A stretch of DNA of 64,000 nucleotides from Micractinium sp. NFX-FRZ (lineage: Eukaryota; Chlorophyta; Trebouxiophyceae; Chlorellales; Chlorellaceae), in contig JAPTJF010000123.1 in NCBI GenBank assembly GCA_029339195.1, positions 1-64,000 on the forward strand, read 5' to 3'. The position numbers were made by a program, and so were the translations under genes. The notes beneath the pieces are model-generated. The model made no database searches and was not told where the DNA came from. It saw only the letters and a program-made list of their open reading frames with translations. The stretch's first letter is position 1. Every line of letters starts with the position of its first letter. Shown piece by piece: positions 1-9,923 of the stretch.

Positions 1-13
1 CCCCCCCCCCCCC

Positions 14-50
<37 letters not shown>
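1..50. repeat. Interrupted poly-C tract
   Basis: The first 50 bases are all C except for one A at position 14. The tract lies in the intron after the last visible SLD5 exon, so the transcribed strand is G-rich. It is not the plant or algal telomere repeat. It may be a real homopolymer or an assembly artefact at a contig end. Confidence 0.9.
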
Positions 51-70
51 AGGTGTGCCCCCCCGCTCAC

Positions 71-1182
71 CCCTCCTCATCCACCGTCACGTTCCCCCGG
101 TCCTCCAGCACCCGGCAGAAGACGTGCTTGTCCAGGTCTGGGCAGGGCACCATGTCCTTGGTGGGGTGCGCCGCCGCCTGCCGCACCAGGGAGCTGAACG
201 CGTCTGCACGGGGGGTGGTAGCAAACAATCGGGGGGTGGTAGCAAACAATCACGGCACGGGGGCGGGGTTGCAGGCTGCATGGCCGCTGGATGCCCGACT
301 TGAAACGCGCGCACAGGCTGCCTTTTCCCCCGCTACCGCCTGCTGTGCACGGTGTGCTTGGCACGCCAGCTGCTGGCAGGCTGCTTCTTCAGGTGCGCCT
401 GTTTGGCACGCCGGCCCGCCCACCTGGCAGGTGGTTTGCCGCTGCCGCCTTCATGTGGGACCCAAACAGCACAAAGTACTCCCGGGCAAAGTTGTACTCC
501 TTGGGGGAGAGCCGCGCTTGCATGTCTGCAGGGGTGGGCAGGGCATGGACGACAGGGTGGTGGGGTGGGCCGGGGGGGCATGCAGCTGCCGGCCGCCCTA
601 TGGCGGTTTGTTGACTTGCATTCGGCTTGCATGGAAGCCACACAGGATGCCCATAGGGGGTGGCAGTAACTGCTTGCCTAGTGGCATTGCAAAACCTCAC
701 TCAACAAAACAATAAACCATGAAACAGGCCCACCCGCATTGTCCAGTATGTGCATCGCATGCCGCTCAATCTTCTGCAGCCGCACGCGCAGGTAGGCGCG
801 CAGCAGGTAGCGTATCCGCGACAGCTCGCTCATGTAAATCTCCACCAGCAGCTTCATGTTGTCGTTCTCCTTCAGCAGCTCTATTTGCTCGTCCTGCAGG
901 GCGGGGGCAGCGAGTGACAAACGTGAGCGGGCGGCGGCTGGCGCCGCCTGCCGCCACCTGCGCGCGGCCTGCCGCCCAGCCTTGCTGCTGCCGCCGCGTG
1001 CGCACCTGGTAGTCCACGTTCTGCTCAATGCGCCCGACCAGGTCGGTCTCGAACTGCAGGATTTCGGGGGCCGCCTTCTCGTTCATGAGCGCGCCCTTGA
1101 GCTGCTCCGCGTCGCTGCGGCCCGAGGTGCTGGCGGGCCCCGACTGCAGGAAGTCAAACTCCGCGCCATCCTGACTGTCCAT
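71..1182 (-). CDS. SLD5: GINS complex subunit SLD5 (GINS4), 3' end missing
   Basis: SLD5 is one of four GINS subunits. GINS joins CDC45 and MCM2-7 to form the CMG replicative helicase in the nucleus. Exons read on the minus strand are 1006-1182, 734-893, 424-525 and 71-203, and all junction phases agree. They give about 190 residues. Seen: the N-terminal segment NEKAAPEILQFE, the helical segment YLLRAYLRVRLQKIERHA, the segment SPKEYNFAREYF and the linker DMVPCPDLDKHVFCRV, in the order found in plant SLD5. The model starts at the only upstream in-frame ATG, which gives an acidic N-terminus typical of the family. The exon ending at 71 has a donor (GTGAGC), so the C-terminal beta-domain lies beyond the window start. 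The gene is divergent to the phosphoesterase gene. Confidence 0.88.
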
Positions 1183-2018
1183 GTCTGGTCTGCTGTCTTG
1201 CTGTCCCGCGAGCGGCGCTCTGGCTGAGGCTGTGAGCAGGCTCTGGTTGGGTCAGACCACGAACAGAGAAATATCGGGAGCAGGAGGAGCGCAGATGAAG
1301 CTTGATCAGGACCCTGCGTTCAAAACCAAGCGGCGCCGCTTCGCGCGGCGTGCCAGCGGGACGGCGGAGTTACGAGCCTCCCTCATGCACAACCTCTACA
1401 AGTATAGGGGTGGACGATCTTGCATAAGTTTCCACACCATGGGAGCGTGCCAGGATGCCTTGCACGCTGAAAGCTCCAACTCAGTTGCTGGCCAACAAGC
1501 CGAGCCAGCTGCTGTCGCTGAGTGTGGCGTCTGCTGTGCCAGGCTCCTCTCTATTGGGCCTCACTTTCTGATGCAATTTGGCCTTCTCACGGGCGTTGGT
1601 TGTACTCAGGCTGAGCATGAGGGCCTCCACCGTGCACATTCTGCGCCAGCGCCAGCCGCGCCAGGCTGGCAAAATGGCGCCGCTGGGATGCTTTGCCCAA
1701 AGTTTGGGCTCTAACCCTTCCTGAAACAGCTTGATCATACACATAAGGTCTCCGAACGTTTACCCTCAACTCTAGCGCTGCGCTCACGCCGTGCCCAGCT
1801 GCTTGCACACGCAGGTTCGCACACTGGCCCTCCAAAAAACGGAGCGCATCCACACGAAGAGCCTCAGGCAGACAGTGAATGATCATTAAATTAGCGCAGA
1901 AAGGGTCGCCAGCATATTCCGAAACAGCTTGGGGGAGGGCCCCGCTGCGCTCGCCCACCCCGCCGCCAACCTGCCGCCCTCTTCTTCCTCTGTGTCTGCT
2001 GCAGCTCCAAAGGTGCAC
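1183..2018. promoter_or_regulatory. Divergent intergenic region, SLD5 / metallophosphoesterase
   Basis: These 836 bp separate two head-to-head start codons and should hold both promoters and 5' UTRs. The AT content is higher than in the surrounding exons. No convincing TATA box was seen. An open frame from about 1294 to 1714 (+) has no recognisable family and is not called as a gene. Confidence 0.5.
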
Positions 2019-5000
2019 ATGCAGGCCTTGCCCTCCCCACGAGTGCACCATACCCTTCAAGCGCACAAGGCACTCTGGGCTGCACTGCTGCTGTGCGGCG
2101 CATGTGCTCGTGCCGCCCCACTGCTGCGGTTCAGCGACGACGGCACGTTCAAAATCGTGCAGTTCACCGACTTGCACTACGACGGCAGCCCAGCGGGGCT
2201 GGACGTCCTGACCAGCAGAGTGAGTGCACTAGAGGAAGGGCAAGCTGTGGTGCTGCAGCGCAGCACACACGCCTGCCCACAGTGCGCTGCCACGCCCTCA
2301 CCGCCCTACTGTGTGCAGTCGCCACTTTTCCCTTTTCCGGTGCTCCCCTTCTCCCTGTCCTCCCCTCCGCGCCACTGCCCCCCGCAGGTGCAGGCGGCAG
2401 TGCTGACGGCGGAGCTACAGGACCAAGACGGCGTGGGGCTGGTGATGTACACCGGCGATATGGTGTCTGGCTTTGAGGCTCGCGAGGAGGAAGATGTGCT
2501 TGAAGGAGACGGCACAGCCCAGAAGAGCAGCTGGTTTGCATCTGTATGGACGCGAGTTGTGGCACCAGGTGGGGCAGCCAGGGCGTACTAGTACTGCCGC
2601 AGGCCGCCCGCTGAGCGTGAGCGCCCTTTGTGTACGCTGCCTGCCTGCCCCGCCCCTGCCCTGCCTCACCCAGCCGCCAACAGTGAATGCCCGCTGACCG
2701 GCGACGCTGCCCAGGCGCACCGACACCTCTCTGCTCCTGCTGGGCACTTGTGCAGCGGACGTGGTGGGCGTTCCCCACGCCATCGCGTTAGGTAATCATG
2801 ACGCGGAGGCTGACCTGGACGGCCGCCAGGTGCTCCAGCTGGACATGAGCTGGAGCGAGCTGTCGCTGACTCAGCAGGTGAGCAGGGGCACACAGGCGGC
2901 CCCGCTAACGAAAATTTCAGCAGCATGATGAGCAGTGGGGGCAGCAGGGCCGGTCTGGGGGGATAGGGTGTGGTCTTGATGCTGCACTGCATGGGATGGT
3001 GGTTGACTGACTCTAGGGACAGATTTGTCCACTACCATTCAGACCCACTGTTTGGCGAGGGGGAAGTGCACCGATAGGTCCATGCGCTGCAGCCGCATAC
3101 ACACCCGCCCAGTACGCCCGGCCAGCTGCTTGCTTCCCCGCTGCTGCTGCAGGGTCCAGACAACGTCACCGGCGCCTCAAATTATTGGCTGGATGTGTTG
3201 AACAGCACCGGGGAGGCGGTGGCAGCGCGCGTGTGGGTTCTGGACTCAGGGACGCAGGGTTGCGGGGACGTTGCCCGCAGCTGGTGAGCCTGCTCAGCTG
3301 TCATAGCACAGCGCACAAAGCAGGCAAAACTGGAGGCACCACCGGCATGCCGTGCTCATGCCCATGCCCAATAGTGTATACGTAGTGTGTCTGTGTGGGG
3401 ATTGCTTGGTGCTGAGGGCGTGCTGGGTTGCTCCTGCAGGGGGTGCATAGGCTCTAACACGCTGGAATGGGTCAAAGCGCAGGCGGCGGCGCTGCCCGAG
3501 GTGAGGACCGGTGGGTGGCAGGGGAGCAGTGCATGTGCGCTGTGTCCCAACACCGGTGCAGAGGTCACACTTTGGCGGCGCGCCTCAGTGCAGCAGCCAC
3601 ATGGCACACAGAGAGATGTGCACAGGCTGGGCCCCAGCCACGCATCGCCATCCTGCTTGAGGTTGGCCAGAATTCCTTGTTCCCCAAAGCCCACCCAGAA
3701 ATAAGGGTCGGCTGTGGGTCATCCACCATCCACCATCACCTGCTGGCCACCCTCAAAACTTTCTTCCGCACAGGCTGCGCTCATTTTTTCTCCACAGCTT
3801 CTCTGCCTGCAGGTGCCCACCCAGCTGGCCTACTTCCACATCCCGCCCTCCGACATCCTGCAAGTGTGGGCCAGCCAGCCGACGTGGGGGGTCAAGGGGG
3901 AGGGCTGCAGCTGCGCGCGGGGAGACGAGGGCACCCTGCAGGCCCTCAGGTGACTGCGCTGGGCAGCAGCTCAGGCAGAGGGTGCCTGGCAGGCCTCAAG
4001 GAGGAGCTGAGCTGCAAATGAGGCAGAGGGTGCCTGGCAGGCCCCGAGAGGAGCCGAGCTGCTGCAGCAGCTGAGGCAGAGGACCAAGGTTGGGTAGGCC
4101 ATAGTGGCGGGCCGGCATGTATCGTGAGGGGTTCGGGTGCCACCTTCTGTTCAGGCAGGCGCAAGCTTATTCCCAATTGCTGTCCCACGTGAGGGGGGTC
4201 ATGCTGCAGGGATGCGGGTATTCAGGCGGCCTGGGTGGGCCACGACCACAGCAACTGCTTCCACGGCTCTGTGGAGGGCGTTCGCCTGGGGTACCGGTGA
4301 GGAGCGGGCAGAGGTGCAGGCGGCAACGCAGTGTGCTAAGCATGCTGAGGTATGGGTGGCACCGTGATGTGCTTTTGGATGCTGAGCTTTTTGTTGTGTG
4401 AAGGCTTGCACACCAGGGCAGGCGCCGCTGGTGCCCTCCCGCCCCCACATCTGCCGTGCTGTGTCCCGCTGCCCCCACCATCCTGCCCTGCCCCCGTCCC
4501 CATGGCTCGTTGAGCCCCGCTGTGCCCTGCTCCTCCCACCCTCCCCGCCTGCCCGTGGCTCGCCCTGCAGCCGCAAAACGGGCGTGGGCAACTATGGTCC
4601 CCCGCTGGGTGTGCAGCGAGGCGCCCGCGTGGTGCTGCTCCGCCTGGGGGAGAGCGCTGCCGAGAGCGAGACCTGGATACGCACGGTGAGGGCACAGCAG
4701 GGCACAGCAGGCAGCCTGGCAACACTGTTCACAGTGCTCCCCCACAATGCGAGTACTGAGTGGGTATCACCCTATGCACGCTCTCTGGTGTGCACAGGAG
4801 CCGGGGTGGTGCAATTCTGCATCTGTGTTCTGTGTCTGTGTCAGGATCTGTGTTCTGCATCTGTGGTGCATCTGCTGACAATACGAAATTCTGCATTGCC
4901 TATTACCGCATGCCAGCAGTCTGCTCCGCCTGCCCTCCGCCACCCGCCCCTGGCCTTGCGCGCAGGCGGATGGGGAGCGGGAGGATGAGGGGCTGGTCAG

Positions 5001-5049
5001 CAGCCAAGCCAAGCTGGAGGGTGCACAGGATGAGTGCGAGGTTCCATAG
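2019..5049 (+). CDS. Secreted metallophosphoesterase, PAP28/29-like
   Basis: Exons 2019-2219, 2388-2568, 2756-2877, 3153-3283, 3440-3500, 3813-3949, 4210-4296, 4571-4685 and 4966-5049 give 372 residues with consistent phases. All calcineurin-type metal-site motifs are present in order: FTDLH near residue 56, YTGD, ALGNHD and WVGHDH. The C-terminal segment RKTGVGNYG also matches the plant purple acid phosphatase 28/29 group. The canonical GDxxY iron-binding tyrosine is not seen after YTGD, so true purple acid phosphatase activity is doubtful. The start ATG at 2019 gives a hydrophobic signal sequence (ALWAALLLCGACARA), which suggests secretion or vacuolar routing. A TGTAA signal follows the stop by 9 bp. 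The substrate is unknown. Confidence 0.87.
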
Positions 5050-5057
5050 GCTCCTTC

Positions 5058-5062
5058 TGTAA
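5058..5062 (+). terminator. TGTAA polyadenylation signal, metallophosphoesterase gene
   Basis: TGTAA is the chlorophyte poly(A) signal. Here it lies 9 bp after the TAG stop at 5047-5049, giving an unusually short 3' UTR. Confidence 0.55.
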
Positions 5063-5165
5063 CAATGCTCTCACCTGTCGAGGCAACCGTCAGTTGTGGC
5101 AAAAGAGTGCACGAGCCACACCCTCTGGCATGTCCCCCACTGGGCGGCACAGCTTTGACAAGTGT

Positions 5166-5170
5166 TTACA
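5166..5170 (-). terminator. Possible TGTAA signal for the villin-like gene
   Basis: The forward TTACA reads TGTAA on the minus strand, about 450 bp after the villin-like stop. The intergenic stretch 5050-5618 otherwise shows only the two convergent 3' UTRs. Confidence 0.35.
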
Positions 5171-5618
5171 GGGTAGGGGGACACACCTCTGGTGCAAGGA
5201 CAGGTTGCTGGGCAGCACTGAGAGGAAGATGATGAATATAACACACACAGCGCAACACGCTTCACACAAATGGGCACACCTCAGCGTGTGCTTGACTACC
5301 TACAAGGGGTGCACGGGCTGTATTGGCACCAACAGGCTCTACTGGAAGGCTGGCGTTGGGCGGCATGAAAGGTACAGCTGCTGGGCTCTGCACATGGCCT
5401 TGCCTGCACGGCTGCCGGCCACCCGCGGGGGCCAGCCGCCCTCTCAGGGCGGCGAGCAAGCCTCTGCTGCCAACATCACTCTCGGGGCTCTTGTGCGGGC
5501 AGCAGACGAAGACAGCACTCGGGCGGGCATCTCAACCCACTCTCTTTCTCTCGGGGCCAGGGGCTGCTGCTGGGACGGGGTGGCACGTCATGCCAGCTGT
5601 CGCCACGCCAGGGCCACA

Positions 5619-8600
5619 TCACCAGAGGCCGGTGTCCTTCTTGGCCAGCTGCTGGCGCCAGGCGGGCTGTGCCTTGAAGGCGGCGCGGTCCTTGCCAAAC
5701 ACCTGCGCATGCGGGGCCGGGGAACATGCAAGGTTGAGTCATGCAAAGGGGCCTGGGGGAGGCCGTAAGGGGTGGTGGGGGAGAGAGGGGAAGGGTACAA
5801 GCCACGCAAGCTCCATGAGCCGCAGCCCTCGCCAGACACAGGGGCGTCCCAGGGCGTGAGCCAGCAAGGGGCATCAGCTGTGGTGCCATGGCAGCTGTCA
5901 CAGAGGGAATGGCCCACGTACGTCGCTCACGTACCCCCGCTTGGCTAGCCATCCCACACCACCTACCCTTTGCAGGCCGCCCCAGTTCCACTGCCGACCC
6001 GTTTGCCCCCGCAGCCTGGCTTGCTTCCCTCCGACCCACCTTTTCAAACTCGGCGTCGCTCAGGTAGGCCTCCTTGCTGGTCATGTCGATGCCGCTCTCA
6101 ACGCGCATGGCTGCAGGGTGGCAGCAGGGCAGGGGGTGGCGGGTGTGCAGCGGGGGTGGCATTGGGCACAGGGGTATGCAGCGCAGGCAGCTAGCCACCC
6201 GCAGCGTCAATTCTCTTCACACAAGCACACACTTAGCACGTTGAATGCATCCACCCGGTTTCCTCTCACTCACCCTTCAGCTCCTCATACCCAAACGTCT
6301 TCTCCCCGGGCTTGATCTTCACCTCCACAGCAGCGGCAGGGGCCGCCGCCGCCGCCGCCGCCGGCGTGGGGCCGCTACCCACGCCGCCCCACGCTTTGGC
6401 TGCAGGGGCACAGACGGCAGGGGCAGGGCTGGGTGAGCTTACTGGGGCGGCAGAATGCAAGCACGGCATTTTTATTTTATTTTATTTTATTTTTTTCTCC
6501 CATGCGCTACATTGGTCCTATCACCATTGAAGCACCAGCACAACAGCAGCTTAGGAGCCGCAGCCTACCCGAGTCTGCGAGGTAGGTGGCACTGGGCTTG
6601 CCGTTTGCAGAGGCGCCCTCCTGCAGGGAGGGGAGCGAGGAAACACGTCTTCAGGCGAGTGAGCAGCCGGGCAAGGCCTGGCCAGCGCTGGCGCCAGCAG
6701 CCTTTGTGTGTGCGGAAACGTGCAGGCTGCGGGGGTTGAGCATGCAGCTACACCCCACAGCAGCCTCCCGAGGGAAGGAGGGAGCCGCGTTTGCTGCGCA
6801 CAAGCGAGCATGCGCCCCGCACAGCGGCCCACCTTGGCATGCTGCTTCTCGCCAAGCGGGTCCGTCAGGCTGCCGCTGCAGCAGCAGCGGCCAGCGTCAG
6901 GAAAGGCACACCATCAGTCACAGCATCAGCAGGCAGTCGAGGGCACTGGTGAGCAGATGCGACATTGGTGGTCAGCGACAGCCGGGAGGCGCTGCAGGCT
7001 CAACGGCTGTGGGCGCGTGTAGGTGCCACCCTCCGCCAGCCAGCATGGGTACACCCCTTGGCCCTGCCTGCCAGCAGCTCCCTGGCTGCCAGCACCCACA
7101 AAAAGTGATGTCTCAAGAGTTCATTCTCTGTTGCTTAAGCACGCAGCCACCCGCACCTGAGCTTGCCCGCCAGCTGCTGCTTGACCTTGGCCACGCTGGC
7201 GCTGCCAGCTGGCGCCTCCACAGACAGCTGCAGGGGGGGGCAGGGGAGGCACAGGGCAGGTCAGGCGGTGGTGGAACAAGAGTGCCGGTAAACATGGGCC
7301 CCGGCAGGGCAAGTGAGCTGGCAGATAGCGCGGCAGCAAACTACGCTACGCGGTGGAGTGGCTGACTTGCTGTCGCTGCTATTGTGTGTCGCAGCAGCTG
7401 TGGCTGCCTGCTGCTGCAGCGAGCAAGCTGTCCTGCTGCAGCCGTGGCAATGCGCTGCCAATGCAGTTGCAGGCGGCATGCACACTGGGCTGATGGTGCA
7501 TTCGCATTGGGCCGTGCGCAGGCAGGTCAAGCGGGCGTGCACGCAGGGAGGCAGCGAGCCAAGTGTGCAGCCATGCAGGGGCCCGACAAGTTGCTTGGCA
7601 GCGTGGCTGGGCGGGCAGGGTGGGCAGCAGGGCTGGGCAGGCACCTTGGGCGAGTCAGACTTGGCGGGCGTGGCCTCGGCTGCGGGCGCCTCCTCGGCTG
7701 CCGCTGCTGCTGCCGGTGCAGGGCTGCTGGCGGCGTCGGGCTTGGCTGCTGCGGGGGAGGCCTTGGCGGGAGAGGCCTTGGCGGCTGGCGAGGGCTTGGC
7801 GGGGCTGGCGGCCGCGGGGGCCTCCTCCTTGGCAGGTGCCTCCGCCTCTGCCCCCGCCACCTCCGCTGCCGCCTCGGGCTGCGCAGCCTCCTCCTCCGCC
7901 TCTGCCGGTGTCACGGCCTCTGCCTGCTGGCTGCCCCCCTTCTTCTTGTTCTTCTTCTTCTTCTTCTTGCCCCCCGCCGCCGCGCCGCCCTCCTGCTGCT
8001 GCTCCTCCTCGCCCTCAGCCTCCTCCTCGGTTGCGCCAGCTGGTGCCACGTCACCCACCTGAGGGAGCACTGCCTCGGTGGAGGGGTCGGCCACAATCAG
8101 TGGCTCCACCACTGCGAAGCTGGCAAACAGCTGCACAAACACACACAAGAGCACATGGGAGGGACGGCGGTTGGGGGGAGGGGTCAGGGTCCGAGGTCGT
8201 GGGTGGGCGCCCTGGAAGGGGACGGCGTTGCATGGGGCGGCGTGAAGAAGGCTGCAATTTCCTACTCAAAGGCCGGTCCGCCAGCACTTTCAGCGGACAC
8301 TGCACTCAGCTGCAAAACGCACCCAAGTTCTCGAAAACAGCACCCTGCGTGCCCTCCTCCCCAGCACTCAGCTACTATCTCACCACCCTGCATGCCCGCC
8401 CTTCACTGCACCCACCTCCTGGGCACTGCACCCCCACCTCCTTGAACCCTGCTTTGAAAATTGCCGCCTCTTGCCGCCCCTGCTGCTGCTGCTGCAAGTG
8501 TGAGGCTTCACAGCCCAGCTACCGTCCTGTCAAAAACATGCTTCCTCTGTGCCCACCTCCCCCACCCCAGCACCCACCTCCTTGAACTCCGCCGCCTCCA

Positions 8601-9554
8601 GGCCCTGCTGCTGGCGCAGGTAGGAGGCCTCCATCGTCTGCATCAGCTCGCTGGCGTGCTTGGCGGCGGTGGACTTGATGTCCTGCAAGGGCAGGTGGTT
8701 GGTTGGGTGGGTGGGTGGGCGGACGGGTGGGCGGGAGCACAATGGGGTGCGTGGGTGGGTGGGCGGCCGCACAACTGGGATGCGGTGGTCAGGCGTGATC
8801 CAGTGGACTGAAAAAGCAGCAGGGCGGGACACGGGCTGGCAGGAAAGTGGGCGCTGGCAGTGGAGGCAGGCGGGTGGGCAGGTGGGCGCCCAGCACGCCT
8901 CCTGCCAGCACCCGTGGACAGACTGTCAACCTGGATTGAGCACCCACCTTGGGCGCTGAGTCGCCCGCCCACAGGTACAGGCGCTGCTGGCCCTCGCTGC
9001 CGTCGGCGGGGGGCGCAAGTACAACATAGGCCTTGTCTGCAGGCGGGATGGGTGGGCGGGGGAAAGCAGGTTCGGGGCGCAGTACCAGCTGGACACTCAT
9101 GTGCCTAGTGCAGTCTCGGCTGGCTGGGCATCACGTAATTGCGACAGCGGCCTTTTCGAGGCAGGATGCGAGGTGCATGGTAGCGGGACTGCTTGACAAG
9201 AGCGCGACGTGCGAGCGCCCGCACGGTGCGCACAGGCAGGCGAGCCCGCCGCTGCTGCCGCTGCCGCTGGGAACTCACACCGCCGCGTTATCGGGCCGCC
9301 TGGTTCCCTGCCTTGATTCTGGCAGCCTGAAACAAACCTCTGGCGCTGGGCAACTGCCCAAAGCGCGTTCCCAGACGCTCAAGGGGCAGTTGGGGGGTGG
9401 CCATTGGGAGATACAGGCTGCAGGACTCGCGCATCGTGCAGATCCGCTGCTCATCCACGTGCTCACCGCTGGAGAAGACGCCAACCTCAGCTTCGGGCAC
9501 CGTCTGAGCGCGGCCGCTCGCCTCTGTGAAGTGCCAGACCTGCGCCTGCGCCAT
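5619..9554 (-). CDS. Villin-like protein: one gelsolin-like repeat plus C-terminal headpiece
   Basis: Exons in transcript order are 9467-9554, 8948-9036, 8578-8682, 7645-8130, 7157-7227, 6833-6875, 6569-6620, 6274-6399, 6040-6110 and 5619-5702, giving 404 residues in phase. Residues 1-105 resemble a single gelsolin repeat (AQVWHF, VPEAEVGVFSS, AYVVLAPP, LYLWAGDSAP). Residues 106-256 are a linker: a poly-Lys block followed by Ala/Pro/Lys/Glu repeats such as SPAKASPA. Residues 342-404 are a villin headpiece with FGYEELK, YLSDAEFEKVFG, the PAW core and the actin-contacting end KKDTGLW. An F-actin binding or bundling role is expected from the headpiece family. Plant villins have six gelsolin repeats, so this protein is unusually short. 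The start ATG is directly before the conserved VWHF segment. Confidence 0.83.
6469..6496. repeat. (ATTTT)n microsatellite in villin-like intron
   Basis: A T-rich pentamer run (TTTTA repeated, then poly-T) lies in the intron between the exons at 6274-6399 and 6569-6620. It is one of the few AT-rich spots in the window. Confidence 0.85.
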
Positions 9555-9923
9555 CGTCAGCCTACTGCAGTGCTCAGAACTCGAGAAACAATGCCCGATC
9601 GCTCTGGAGCTGCTCCTTTCTGAGAGCCTCACGCACAGCACGCCACGCGGGCACTCGCAATTGAACTCTTGCAGCCGCCCACGCCCCTCCAACAGCACAT
9701 TGCACATTCTGCACTCATTGGTGCGCAGTCTGTCGGCTGCAAGCGCCGCCCACCACCCAGCACTTGAAAGGTGACGAGCGGCAGCCGCTGAGCCGCTCCG
9801 TGTGGTGAGTGCAGTGCCCTGTGTAAACGATGCAGTGGGACACGGCCTCCTCGTGTCGCGGGCCCGCCTCAACTGTAGACCTCCGCCGCCCGTCCTGCTC
9901 GTTGGCTGCACCTGCAGGTCACG
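9555..9923. promoter_or_regulatory. Divergent promoter, villin-like / TOG-repeat gene
   Basis: These 369 bp lie between two start codons facing away from each other. A 5'-UTR intron acceptor (CCTGCAG) sits just before the ATG at 9924 and may be real. No TATA box was seen. Confidence 0.45.

Noticed and set aside
1294..1714. Open frame of 140 codons on the plus strand between SLD5 and the phosphoesterase
   Set aside because: No recognisable domain and no splice context. The sequence is lower in GC than true exons here, and it overlaps the likely divergent promoter.
7313..8585. Long open frames antisense to the villin-like linker exon
   Set aside because: They are mirror images of the Ala/Pro/Lys coding repeats in GC-rich DNA. 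The minus-strand model continues in phase into a clear headpiece.
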